Source: an uncultured Clostridium sp. (GTDB lineage: Bacteria; Bacillota; Clostridia; TANB77; CAG-508). From it: DNA of 64,000 bases. Location of the stretch: positions 1-64,000 of the forward strand of contig CAMMTN010000008.1 in NCBI GenBank assembly GCA_946499885.1, written 5' to 3'. A program made the translations under genes and the position numbers. The notes below the pieces were generated by a model. The model saw only the letters and a list, made by a program, of their open reading frames with translations, was not told where the DNA came from and made no database searches. Shown here piece after piece: positions 8,341 to 21,500 of this stretch; positions within the stretch are counted from its first letter, which is position 1, and every line of letters starts with the position of its first letter.

Positions 8341-11300
8341 ATGAAGCCACAAGTAAATGTAAATAAAAAAGTGCTAATAATATTTATGGTTTTAGTATTA
8401 TTTTTAATAATCCCTATAATAAGCAATGCAAGTGAGGATTGTGATTTAACAAGTGATAAATACGTAATATCACAGCTATATGGATATATTTGCAGAGTAA
8501 AGCCAAAAACACCAATAGAAGAATTTAAAGAAGGGTTTAACATAGATAAAACGCTTATAGCAATTTATCAAGATAATACTTGTAGTCAAGAAGTAAGTTC
8601 TGGAAATATAGGCACTGGAATGGTATTAAGATATACTGACAAGGAAACTCAACAAATGAAAACACATACAATCAGTGTAATAGGTGATATAAATGGAAAT
8701 GGTAATATTGAACAATTAGATTTAAATCTATTGATAAAATATATTGTGGATAAAGAAAACTATAAATTAGATTCAATATCTTTTCTATCAGCAGATATGA
8801 ATATGGATGGTAAGGTAGATATAATAGATCTTACAAATTTAATTCGATATATTGTATTTGGAAAAATGGATGTAGTAACGCAAGTACCGGTAGGTTCACC
8901 TACCATATATATTTTAAACGAAACAGAAGGAGTAGATGATTGGTATTCTAGTGATGTAATATTTAGAATTGAAAAAGATACAACAAGTAAAATAGAAATA
9001 CTAAAAAATATGTATGAAATAACAGGTACTATGACTCAAGCTGAGAGAGAAATTGGTGAGAATGAAGAAATTACTTTAACTGAAAATGGTATATATTCAA
9101 TAACAGCTTATTCATATTCAATATATGGAATAAAATCACAAACTAGTGTAAAAGAAATAAAAATAGATAAGAATGGTCCTGAAATTGAGAATATACAGGT
9201 AGATACAGAAAATGCTAATATTAGTAATATTTATGTAACAGGAATTACAGATAATGAAAGCGGAATTTATCAAATTAGCTTTAGTAAAAATGAGAATGAA
9301 TATAATTGGGAGTCTATTGAAGAAAGTACATTTACGAAAGAAGTGGAAACTAATGGAACATGGTATGTTGCAGTTAAGGATAAGGCGGGAAATATCACAC
9401 AAAAATCTATAGAAGTTACTAATATAAGACAAAAAGTAAGTAATGTAGAAATAAATATAGAAGAAGTAATAGGAATTAATGAGACATTAGAATTGAACAT
9501 AAGCTATTTAGGTGAAGCGAAACAACTACAAGTAAGATTTGCAAATGAATATGCAATAGAGGTAGATCCAAGCATATATAGAAGTGAGCCAATAGAAGAT
9601 GACGAAGGAAACCAAATTGGATGGAATAAAACTATTGGAATAAAAGGTTTGTCAGAAGCAAATACACAAATTGAAATTATACTAGAAGATTATGATGGAA
9701 CTGAAACTAGAATAACACGAGACATTAATATAGTAGATAAAGAACATAGTGTAGCAGTAGTAGGTAATATGTATTATCCAACTATATCTTCTGCAATTGA
9801 TTCAATTAATAGTGATGGAACAGTAAAAGTATTAAAAAACATATCAGAAAACTTTATTATACCTGAGAATAAGACAATAGAACTTGAAATAGGTAATTAT
9901 AAAATTACAGGAAGAATTAACAACAAAGGAGTATTGTATGTTAATTCTGGTGAGGTTTATAATACAGATGAAACTATTTATAATACAGGAGATTTGATAG
10001 TAAGAGGAGGCAAAATAATTTCAGATATAATAGCAATACATAATTTAAACAATTCATCTGTGACAATAGAAAATGGTGAGATTGTTTCAAATAATAATAA
10101 TGCTATTTTAAATTATGGAAGTATTTTAATAAACAATGGATTTATAATGACAAATTCACAAAGTGCTGAAGCAATTTCAAATCAATCTGGTGGAGAAATA
10201 AATATTATAAATGCACAAGTACAAGCATTAAATAACATAGCAATAAATAATAAGGGTACATTGACATTAGGAATAAATGATTCAAGAGTTAACACATCAT
10301 CACCAATTATTATTGGAAAAGATTATGGAATATACACAACAGGGGAGTTAAATTGGTTTGATGGTAAAATTATTGCAAAGGAAATAATTTTAGGAGATGT
10401 TACTAAACTTGAAAATGGATATTTAATTAATAAAGATATTGTAGATGGAACACAAACAGGTACTTTAGTAACTCCAAAATATAGTGTAAATGGTTCAAAA
10501 TATGTTACACTAGAAGAAGCAATAAATGCTTCTAATTCAGGAGATACAATTGAATTATTACAAGATACATTTGATGTTTCAGATGTAGAAATTAGTAAAA
10601 ATATTATTCTAAATTTAAATGGTTATACGCTTACAAGAGAAAAGGAAATAGTAATATTAGAAAATGGTAATTTAAATATAAAATCAGGAGAAATTCAATC
10701 AACAAGTGATAGTGCTATAGTAGCATATATGGGAAATTTAGAAGTACAAGATACTAACATACAAGGAAATAAATATGGTATAGTACAAACAACAAATTCA
10801 CTTTTAAATATAATTAGTGGAAGAGTACAAGGTAGTATATACGGAATTGTAAGTATAACTCAAACTAATACTATAATATTAGGAGATAATAATAGTGCTA
10901 TTAATTTAAATAATCCTGTAATTATTGGGGAAGAGTATGGAATATTTGCAGATGAAGGAACACAAATTTATTATTATGGTGGAATGATAAAGGGAAAACA
11001 AAATCCAGGATATTATGCAATTAAAACACCTATTTACAAAGATGGATATATCATGAGTACAGATATAGTTGATGAATATTATACTTCTAAATTAGTATCA
11101 AAATCAGAATATAAAGTATATGTAAAAAAAGAAACTTCAATAGAATATTACAAAACAGCTTATTCAGCTATTGAATCTGTAAGTGGAGAAAATATTGAAA
11201 CTAAAATTAGTTTTATGAGAGATGTAAATGAAAATATAGTAATACCAGAAAATACAAATATAGTATTAGATATTGGTAATTATACTTTAACAGGAGATAT

Positions 11301-12459
11301 AATAAATGAAGGAAAATTAACAGTAGAATCAGGTAATATAGTAGATATACAAAATACATTATTATTTAATAATGGAGAAACATATATTACAGGCGGAAGT
11401 TTAAAAGGTAGTAGTACATCATCACCAGTTATCTATAATACACAAAAAGCTAAAGTAATAATTACAAACGGAAATATAGTATCAGAAAATAACAGTGCAA
11501 TTGTAAATTATGGAATATTAGAAGTAAAAAATGGAACAATAGAAAATAAATCACAAGATATAGCATGTATTATTACAGAAAATTCAGGAAATACTACAAT
11601 AAATGGTGGCAATATAACTTCAAAGAACAATACGGCACTTTTAGGAAAAGAAAATTCTACTATAATAATTGGAGAAAATGACCAACAAATAATAACAGAT
11701 TCTCCATTAATTAAAGGAAAAGAATATGGAGTATATACATTATCAAATTTTTATTATTATGATGGTAAAATATATGGAAAAACATCAATAAATAGTATAT
11801 CACCAATAACTCCAGAGAACTATTCAATATATACTAAAAACTATGATACATATCAAATTTCAGAATTAATACCATTAACAGATACTATAAAAATTGGAGA
11901 CAATATATATTCATCACTGACAGAAGCATTAGAAAGTATAGAAACTTCAGAACAAGTAACAGTAGAAATATTAAGAAATATTGATGAATCGGTAGTTATA
12001 CCAGAAGATACAAATATAATTTTAGAAGCAGGAAATTATACAATCACAGGAAGAATTAATAATAAAGGTACATTAAATATTGCATCTGGGACAATACAAA
12101 ACAATGAAAATGTGGCAATTTATAATTCAGGAGCATTAACAATTACCAATGGAATTATAAAAGGAACAGCAGATGATTTTTCTACTTTGTATAATGCAAC
12201 AACAGGAAATTTAAAAATAATGGGAGGGGAAATTTTCTCAGAAAATACTAATGCAATTCAGAATAAAGGAAATACAACTATATCTGATAATGCATATATA
12301 TATAATTCAAGTGAAGAATATGCAACAATACATAATTATCAAGGCGCAAACTTAAAAGTGACAGGAGGAAGAATAACTAATAAAATAAATACAGGTAAAG
12401 CAATAACTAATTTAGGAACTACTAATATTACAGGAGGAATTATAGAACCTAGTATTTAA
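8341..12459 (+). CDS. giant secreted dockerin protein with Ig-like and beta-helix-like repeats
   Basis: Secreted protein of 1372 residues. A signal peptide covers about residues 1-30. Residues 35-110 form a module seen also in the next gene (TPIEEFK, then GNIGTGMV). A type I dockerin at about 114-177 has two calcium loops, starting at Asp116 (DINGNGNIEQLD) and Asp152 (DMNMDGKVDIID), with ligands at positions 1, 3, 5 and 12. Ig-like material follows (DNESGIY, KDKAGN). From about 475 to the end it is a long run of short beta-strand repeats (NNKGTLNI, NSGALTITNG, GEI) like those of right-handed beta-helix proteins. No LPXTG motif, C-terminal hydrophobic segment or enzyme domain is visible, so attachment would depend on the dockerin. 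The start has AAAGGTGGA upstream. The dockerin near the N-terminus is atypical; cellulosomal enzymes usually carry it at the C-terminus. Confidence 0.85.
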   Translation: MKPQVNVNKKVLIIFMVLVLFLIIPIISNASEDCDLTSDKYVISQLYGYICRVKPKTPIEEFKEGFNIDKTLIAIYQDNTCSQEVSSGNIGTGMVLRYTDKETQQMKTHTISVIGDINGNGNIEQLDLNLLIKYIVDKENYKLDSISFLSADMNMDGKVDIIDLTNLIRYIVFGKMDVVTQVPVGSPTIYILNETEGVDDWYSSDVIFRIEKDTTSKIEILKNMYEITGTMTQAEREIGENEEITLTENGIYSITAYSYSIYGIKSQTSVKEIKIDKNGPEIENIQVDTENANISNIYVTGITDNESGIYQISFSKNENEYNWESIEESTFTKEVETNGTWYVAVKDKAGNITQKSIEVTNIRQKVSNVEINIEEVIGINETLELNISYLGEAKQLQVRFANEYAIEVDPSIYRSEPIEDDEGNQIGWNKTIGIKGLSEANTQIEIILEDYDGTETRITRDINIVDKEHSVAVVGNMYYPTISSAIDSINSDGTVKVLKNISENFIIPENKTIELEIGNYKITGRINNKGVLYVNSGEVYNTDETIYNTGDLIVRGGKIISDIIAIHNLNNSSVTIENGEIVSNNNNAILNYGSILINNGFIMTNSQSAEAISNQSGGEINIINAQVQALNNIAINNKGTLTLGINDSRVNTSSPIIIGKDYGIYTTGELNWFDGKIIAKEIILGDVTKLENGYLINKDIVDGTQTGTLVTPKYSVNGSKYVTLEEAINASNSGDTIELLQDTFDVSDVEISKNIILNLNGYTLTREKEIVILENGNLNIKSGEIQSTSDSAIVAYMGNLEVQDTNIQGNKYGIVQTTNSLLNIISGRVQGSIYGIVSITQTNTIILGDNNSAINLNNPVIIGEEYGIFADEGTQIYYYGGMIKGKQNPGYYAIKTPIYKDGYIMSTDIVDEYYTSKLVSKSEYKVYVKKETSIEYYKTAYSAIESVSGENIETKISFMRDVNENIVIPENTNIVLDIGNYTLTGDIINEGKLTVESGNIVDIQNTLLFNNGETYITGGSLKGSSTSSPVIYNTQKAKVIITNGNIVSENNSAIVNYGILEVKNGTIENKSQDIACIITENSGNTTINGGNITSKNNTALLGKENSTIIIGENDQQIITDSPLIKGKEYGVYTLSNFYYYDGKIYGKTSINSISPITPENYSIYTKNYDTYQISELIPLTDTIKIGDNIYSSLTEALESIETSEQVTVEILRNIDESVVIPEDTNIILEAGNYTITGRINNKGTLNIASGTIQNNENVAIYNSGALTITNGIIKGTADDFSTLYNATTGNLKIMGGEIFSENTNAIQNKGNTTISDNAYIYNSSEEYATIHNYQGANLKVTGGRITNKINTGKAITNLGTTNITGGIIEPSI

Positions 12460-12487
12460 TATATAAACATTATGGAAAAAAGTACCA

Positions 12488-12516
12488 TTGACTAAAAAAA
12501 CACATAATGTTAACAT
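12488..12516 (+). promoter_or_regulatory. promoter of the 3879-residue dockerin gene
   Basis: TTGACT at 12488-12493 and TAACAT at 12511-12516 with a 17-bp spacer. The 12-mer ATGGAAAAAAGT at 12472-12483 sits at the same distance from the -35 box as at 55972-55983, so the two promoters look related. Confidence 0.6.
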
Positions 12517-12550
12517 AAATATAAAAAAGAAAGGAAACGAAAATTAGGTA

Positions 12551-15500
12551 ATGAAAATCGTAAAAAAAATTGTAGCAATAATATTATTAACTATAATAAT
12601 GACAAATAATGCATCAATTGCAATTACATATGCTAAAATCAATTTACAAAACGATACTAATGTAGAACTTGCTACAACTAAACTAGAAAGTGAAAAATAT
12701 ATCGTTTCTGAAAAAGATGCACTAATAAAAAGGGTCTTACCAGAAACACCAATAGGCACATTTAAAAGCAAATTTAATGTGCCTAAAAGTGATGTGGTAG
12801 TATATAAAAGTATAGATGATATGACAGAAGTAGAAGAAGGAAATGTTGCCACAGGAATGGTAGTTCAATGTAAAAATAGTGATAAAAAATACGTAATCTC
12901 AGTAATAGGAGATCTAAATAGCGATGGGAATATGGGAGAAATTGAGCTAAATATTCTTATAAAATATATAGTTGGAATAAATACTTCAGAAATACAAGGA
13001 ATATTAGCTGAAAGTGCCGATATAAACGGAGATAGTGCAATTGATCAAATAGACGTAACAATATTAATAAGGTGGATTGTATATGGAGAGTTAGATATTG
13101 ATGAATCAAAAAAACCAGAAGCACCAGAAATTAAAGTTATAGAAGGAACAAAAGGCGAAAATGAATGGTATAAAAGTAATGTTAAAATAGAAATTGCAAA
13201 ACAAGAAGATGACATAGTAGAAGTAGAAAAAATACTATACAGTATAAATGATGAAGATGAAAAAATAATAAATTCAGGAGAAGAAATAGAAATAACCGAA
13301 GATGGAGAATACACCATTAAAGCATATGCATATTCAAAAGATGGTTATGAAAGTAATGAAACTACTACAAAAATAAATATTGAAAAACAAGTAAATACAG
13401 AAGAAATTAATGTAGTAAAAGTAAGTAGTAATCAAATTAGAGTAGAAGTACAAGCAGAAGCAATATCTGGAATAGCACAATACATATACTATATAGGAAA
13501 AGAAACTGAGAATGCAGAAATAGAATATACAAAAGTAGGAGAAACAGCTGAAAATAACTATACATATGGAAATTTATTGCAAAATACACAATATGTAATA
13601 AAGGTAGAAGTAAAAAGCAATGCAGGCAATAAAAAGGAAGTAATAGAAAAAACAACTACTAAACAAATTAGTAGTTTAACACTAGATGACGTAAAAATAA
13701 ATGGAAATACAACAGAATGGACAAATCAAAATATAGAAGCTCAAATACAAGTAAGTGAACAAGCAAATCCAGATGGTGTATATAAGATAGAATATAAAAT
13801 AGGAGAAAATAATTGGCAAGAATATAATGGAAGTTTAACAATTGAAGAAAATACAGAAATACAAGTAAGATTAACAGATGGAACAAATTATAGTAATGTA
13901 ATAACAAAACAAATAGAAAATATAGATAAAACAGAGCCAAATGGAGAAATAGAAACAACAAAAACAACTCATTCAATAACTGTAAATGTGAACAACGTAG
14001 AAGATAGCCAAAGTGGAATAGAAAAACTTACATATTATTTAGGTTCAAAAAATCAAAATGGAGAAATAGAATACACAAAATCAGAAGAAGGACAAAATTT
14101 TCAATATATATATGAAGGATTAAAGCAAGATGAAGAATATGTAGTAGTTGTTGAAATACAGGACAAAGCAGGAAATATAAAAAGAATAGAACAAACAGTA
14201 AGAACAAATAAATTTCCAGAAATTAATATTAGTAATATAGAAATAGGATATTCAAATACTAATTGGACAAATGAGAATGTAATAGTAAGTATAAGGATAA
14301 AAGACGGAATAGACCTAGGGGAATGTAGGCTAGAATATAGTATAGATGGTGGAAAGAACTGGAGCGAATATAAAGAGGAAGTAAAAGTAGAAATAGAAGA
14401 AAATACAAATATTATAGTAAGATTAACAGATGGAATAAATGATTTAGAAGTAGCTTCAGGAAGAGTAAGTAATATAGATAAACAAAAACCAGAAGGAACA
14501 TTAAAAGTAGAACAAGTAAAAACAAATAAAATTAAAGTAGAAGTAGAAGGAATTGATGATATTTCTGGAGTAAAAGGATATATATATTATTTAGGAACAG
14601 AAAATGAACAAGGAGAAATAGAATATATAAAATGTGCTGAAAACTGGCAAGAACAGGAACCAAGAGAAAAAGGAAAAAATAGCTATACATATGGAGGTCT
14701 AAAACAAAATACAAAATATTATATCAAAGTAGAAGTGCAAGATAAAGCAGGAAATATAGTAGAACTATATAGTAACCAAACTACTAAAAAGATACCAGCA
14801 TTAAATTATTTGAATATGGAAGTGGATATATCAGAAAAAGAATGGACAAAAGAAGATGTTATTATAAAAATAAAATTAGACGAAGATATTGCAGATACTG
14901 AATATGAAGTAGAATATACTAAAGATGGAGGAAATACTTGGGAAATCTATGATGAAGAGAACGGAATAATTGTAGAACAAAATACAGAAGTACAAGTACG
15001 TTTAACAGATGGTGAAAATAGTGGAGAAGGAACAACAATAGAAATAAACAATATAGATAAAACAGCACCACAAATAACAATAGAAGAAATAGATTCAACA
15101 AGTAATAGTATAAGTGTTGAAATAGAAGCAGAAGACACTCAGAGTGGAATAAAAGGCTACATATATTATTTAGGTAAAGAAAATGAACATGGAGAAATAG
15201 AATATATAGAATATGCTAGAACAAACGAAAAAGAATATGAATATACATCATTAGATCAAAATACAACGTATTATGTAAAAATAGAAGCAATTGATAATGT
15301 TGGAAATGTTGGAAATGTAGAAAATAGTATAAAAACAACTGAGATACCTAGTGGAACAGAGACAATAATATTAACACAAGATAGAAAAGAATGGACAAAT
15401 GGCAATGTACTAGTAACTATAAAATATACTACAACACCATATGAAGTAGAATATAGTATAAATGGAGAAGATTGGACAAAAAGCACACAAAGTGGGGAAA

Positions 15501-18500
15501 GAATTCTAATAGAAAAAAATACAACAGTATATGCAAGATTAACAGATGGAAACAATGTAGGAGAAAGTACAAGCTTAGAAATAACCAATATAGATAAAAC
15601 TATACCAACAGTAGAAAAATATGAAATGTTAGAAACAAACAGTGATGGATTTACAGTAAGAATACAAACAGCAGATGATTTGAGTGGTATATCTAGTGTT
15701 ACATGGTATATGAGAAAACAAGGAACTTTAGAGTACACACAAGCAAAAGAAACATATACAGTGCAAGAGGGATTAGAGGCTGGAACAAAAGAATTAACAA
15801 AAGAAAAAACATATACTGGTTTAGAACAAGGAACAACATATCAAGTATATGCACAAGTATATGATGTAGCAGGCAATAAAATAGAAACCGAAATAATAGA
15901 TATTACTACTAAAGAAATAACAGACTTAACAGAGCAAAATACAATTATAACAGCTACACCATCAACTTGGACAAATGCAAGTGTAGACATAAAAATAGAA
16001 ACAACAGTAGAAGGATATGAAATAGAATATAGTTTAGATGGAAAAAACTGGTACAAATATACTGGTTTAATAAAGATGGAAAAAAACGGAACAATATATG
16101 CTAGACTAACAGATGGAACAAATGTTGGAGAATCAGTAAGTACTACAATAACAAATATTGATCGTGTAAATCCAACAATAGAAAATATAGAAATAAAAGA
16201 AAAAACAAGTAAAGATATAACAGCAAGTATAGAAGTAGAGGATATAGAAAGTGGACTAGGCAAAATAGAATGGTATTATAAACATTCTAGTCAAACAGAA
16301 TATACTATTGAAGAACAAAATTATCAAACAATAAATGGAGCAGATAAAGGAGAAACTGTTAAAGTAAGCAAAACATTAGAATTAAATAATATACAAGCAG
16401 GAAGTTATACAATATACGCAAAAGTATATGATGTGGCAGGAAATGTAGTACAAAGCCAATTAATAGTAGTAGAAACAGTTCAAATACCAACAGGAAATAA
16501 TGCAATTACAATGACACCAAATATAACTAATTGGACAAACGAAAATGTAATAGTAACATTAGAAAGTAACGAAAAAGACTTTACAATACAATATAGTACT
16601 GACGGAAAAAAATGGATAGATGGAACAAGAGTAGAGATAGACAAAAATCAAACAATATATGCAAGATTAACAGATGGTGTTAATCTTGGAGAAGTAGCAA
16701 GTCTAAAAATAACAAATATAGATAAGACAAAAACAGTAATAGAAGAATTAGTAGCAAAAACAGTAACAAGTAAACAAATAGAAGCACAAATTACAATTCA
16801 AGATACAGAGAGTGGATTAGGTAAGATAGAATGGTATTATAAACATTCTAGCCAAGCAGAATATACAATAGAAGAACAAAATTATCAAACAATAAATGGA
16901 ACAGAGGCAGGGGAAACTACTAAAGTAAGTAAAATACTAGAATTAAATAATATACAAGCAGGAAATTATACGATATACGCAAAAGTATATGATGTGGCAG
17001 GAAATGTAATACAAACAGAAGAATTAATAATACAGACAAATGAAATACCAACAGGAAGTGCAGCAATTACAATAACTCCAGATATAACATATTGGACTAA
17101 TAAAGATATAATAGTACTTTTATCAAGTAATGTGACAGGATATGATATTGAATATAGTACAAATGGAAATGATTGGACTATAGGAACAAGTGTAAAGATA
17201 TTATCGAATGGAACAGTATATGCAAGACTAACAGATGGAATAAATGTAGGAACAGCAGCAAGTGCAAGAGTAGCTAATATAGATAAAGCAGCTCCAACAG
17301 TAGAAAGTATAACAAGTGCAAATGTAACAACAAAGGGATTTACAGCAAAAATAACCGTAACAGATAGCTTAAGTGGATTAGGCAAAATAGACTGGTATTA
17401 TAAACTATCAACAGAAACAAATTACACAAAAGTAACCCAAGAATATGAGGCAATAAATGGAAATACAGCAGGAACAACAACACAAGTAACAAAACAATTA
17501 ATCCTAGATAACTTAGTAAAAGGAACATATAATGTATATGCAAAAGTATATGATGTAGCAGGAAACATAAAAGAAAGTGCAGTAACAAATATAACAACAA
17601 CAACAATAGGCGGAGCAACAGAAGGATTAGAAAGTGGAAATATAAAAGCAAGTGCACCAGTATGGAACAATAAGGTAGCAAGCATAACATTAAGTACAAC
17701 AAGTAGATTAACAATACAGTATCAAGTAAATAGAACAGCAGAAGAAGGCTGGACAACAGGAACAAGTGTAACGGGATTAAAACATAATGACAAAGTGTAT
17801 GCGAGATTAACAGATGGGGTAAATGCAGGAACACCAGGTAGTGTAACAATCTTAGATGAAATATTACCAACAGTAACAGTAAGCAAAGGAGAAATAACAA
17901 CAAATAGTATAGAAGTAAGTGTAACAAGCCAAGATGCACAATCAGGAATGATTGAAGCACCAGTATATAGTTACTACATAAAGAAAACAAGCGAAGATGA
18001 CTATGAAGGAACACCAAACTATACAGGAACAGAAAGAAGCTATACATTTACAGGATTAACACAAACAACAAGTTATGATATAAAAGTAACAACAGAAGAT
18101 ATAGCAGGAAACAAAGGAACAGGAACATCAAATGGAATAACAACGAAAACCGTAGACGGATTAACAAGTGATAGTGTAACATTTAGTCAAACACCAACAA
18201 ATTGGACAAAAGAAAATGTAACAGTAACAATAGCAACAACAGTAAAAGATTACAAGATAGAATATAGTACAAATGGAAGTAAATGGTATGAATATGCAGG
18301 GGCAGTGATAGTAGAAGCAAATGGAACAGTGTATGCAAGATTAACTGACGGAATAAATGTCGGAACATCAGCAAGTACAAAAGTAGCAAACATAGACAAA
18401 GCATTACCAACAGTAGGAAGTATAACAAGTGCTAATGTAACAACAAAGGGATTTACAGCAAAAATAACCGTAACAGATAGCTTAAGTGGATTAGGCAAAA

Positions 18501-21500
18501 TAGACTGGTATTATAAACTATCAACAGAAACAAATTACACAAAAGTAACCCAAGAATATGAGGCAATAAATGGAAATACAGCAGGAACAACAACACAAGT
18601 AACAAAACAATTAATCCTAGATAACTTAGTAAAAGGAACATATAATGTATATGCAAAAGTATATGATGTAGCAGGAAACATAAAAGAAAGTGCAGTAACA
18701 AATATAACAACAACAACAATAGGCGGAGCAACAGAAGGATTAGAAAGTGGAAATATAAAAGCAAGTGCACCAGTATGGAACAATAAGGTAGCAAGCATAA
18801 CATTAAGTACAACAAGTAGATTAACAATACAGTATCAAGTAAATAGAACAGCAGAAGAAGGCTGGACAACAGGAACAAGTGTAACGGGATTAAAACATAA
18901 TGACAAAGTGTATGCGAGATTAACAGATGGGGTAAATGCAGGAACACCAGGTAGTGTAACAATCTTAGATGAAATATTACCAACAGTAACAGTAAGCAAA
19001 GGAGAAATAACAACAAATAGTATAGAAGTAAGTGTAACAAGCCAAGATGCACAATCAGGAATGATTGAAGCACCAGTATATAGTTACTACATAAAGAAAA
19101 CAAGCGAAGATGACTATGAAGGAACACCAAACTATACAGGAACAGAAAGAAGCTATACATTTACAGGATTAACACAAACAACAAGTTATGATATAAAAGT
19201 AACAACAGAAGATATAGCAGGAAACAAAGGAACAGGAACATCAAATGGAATAACAACGAAAACCGTAGAAGGAGCAACAGAAGGATTAAAAACCGGAAAT
19301 ATTATTGCAAGTGATCCTATATGGTCTAACGGTTCAGCAAGTATAACATTAAGTACAACAAGTAGCCTAACAATACAGTATCAGGTAAACGGAACATCAG
19401 GAGGAGGATGGATGGCAGGAACAAGTGTAACAGGATTAAAGCATAATGATAAAGTATATGCAAGGCTAACAGATGGAGTAAATGCAGGAACACCAGGAAG
19501 TGTAACAATCTTAGATAAAATAGCACCAACAGTAACAGTAACTAAGGGAACTGTTACAACTAATAGTATAGCAGTAAGTGTAATAAGCTCAGATGCACAA
19601 TCTGGAATTTCAACAAATGTAATATATAATTACTATATTAAGAAAAGTGGAGAATCATATTCAACACCAATTTATACTGGAACGGATAAAAATTATATAT
19701 TTACAGGATTAACACAAACAACAAGCTATGACGTAAAAGTAACAACAGAAGATATAGCAGGAAACAAAGGAACAGGGACATCAAATGGAATAATAACAAA
19801 AACAGTAGAAGATTTAACAAGTGATAATGTAACATTTAGTCAAACACCAACAAATTGGACAAAAGAAAATGTAACAGTGGCAATTACAACAACAGCAAAA
19901 GATTATGCTATACAATACAGCACAAATGGAAAAAATTGGTATAAATATACAGGGACAGTAATAGTAAAAACAAACGGAACAATATATGCAAGATTAACCG
20001 ATGGAATAAACGTTGGAGCATCAGCAAGTACCAAAATAAGCAATATAGATAAAACAGCACCAACAATAGGAAGTGTAACAGGAAGTACAACAGCAGGAAA
20101 CAAAGGAACTATTACAGTAACTGGAATGGCAGATAGTCAAAGTGGAATAGAGGCAGTTAGCATAAGTAAAACAAATGGGGTATATGAATGGATTAATACT
20201 ACAAATAGTAGTTATACTAAACAAGTAGAAGGAAGCAATGCAAATGGAACTTGGTATGTATATGTAAGAGACAATGTAGGAAATATATCAACTGTTAAAA
20301 CGACAACAGTAAGTGGTATAGTTGATAAAGTAAGTAATGTAAACTTAAGAACAACAGATTTAGTATTAGACGTGGGAGAAACAAAACAAATAGAAATTAG
20401 CTATGACGGAACTCCAAAGACTATAACATATGTAAGTAGTGACACAGGCATTGCAACAGTATCAACATCAGGAATAGTAACAGGAAAAAAAGTAGGAAAA
20501 ACTAATGTAACAGTAATATTAACAAATTATGATGGAACAACAATAGAAAAAACAGCACAAATAGAAATAAGAGATTATTTAGTAACATATGATTATATAA
20601 CAAATGGAGGAACTGCAAGTAGTAAAAATTCAGAAAGAGTAGGATATGGCAAATCAGTAGACTTAACTGCAGTAGCAACAAAAACAGGTTGGAATTTTGT
20701 AGGATGGAATACAGATAAAACAGCCACAACTGGGTTAACAAGTTTAACTATGCCAAAAAATGACATAACTTTATATGCGATTTACAGTAAAACAATAACA
20801 GTAACTTGTTATTACTATAGCGGAACTGCGTCAACAAATAAAAAAGTAACAGGAACTATGTATAATACAGAAACAACTACAACGATAACATTGCCAACAA
20901 TAACAGAAATTAGTAAAAATAGTTTAAGTTGGACAGGAAGAGGTTGGAGTACAAGTACAACAGCAAATACATCAAGTTATACAGCAGGAGGAAAATCAGT
21001 AAATCTAAGTTCTGATAGAACATATTATGCATCATATCAAACAACAGTAAAAGCAACATATAACTACTATAGTGGAAGTGCAGCAACAAGTAGTAGTCAA
21101 ACAGCAACGGCATATATGTCATACAACGGTGGAATGATAGGAGGAACACCAACAGTACCAACAATACCAACAATAAGTGGATATACACAAAGAGGATGGA
21201 GTAAATCAAGTGCATATAATGCAGCTACTGTTACTCCAGGGGCTATAACAGAAAATGTTACATATTATACGTCGTATACTACACAAATAACAGTAACGTA
21301 TAATATGAATGGAGGCACTGGTACAGCACCTGCAGCAGTTAATGGTACTTGTTATATGGCGTATAATGGAACAAAAACAGGTGCTAGTGTTACAATGAGT
21401 AGTACAACAGAAGTTACAAAATTGCATTACGATAGAGTTGGCTGGAACAGTAAAGCAGATGGAACAGGAACAAATTATACAAATGGAACAAGTTATACTT

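Noticed and set aside
17340..19160. Two long identical minus-strand reading frames (235 codons each, Leu-rich)
   Set aside because: They lie opposite the duplicated Ig-like modules; ACA/ATA/GTA-rich sense codons give few antisense stops. No ribosome site and an implausible composition.
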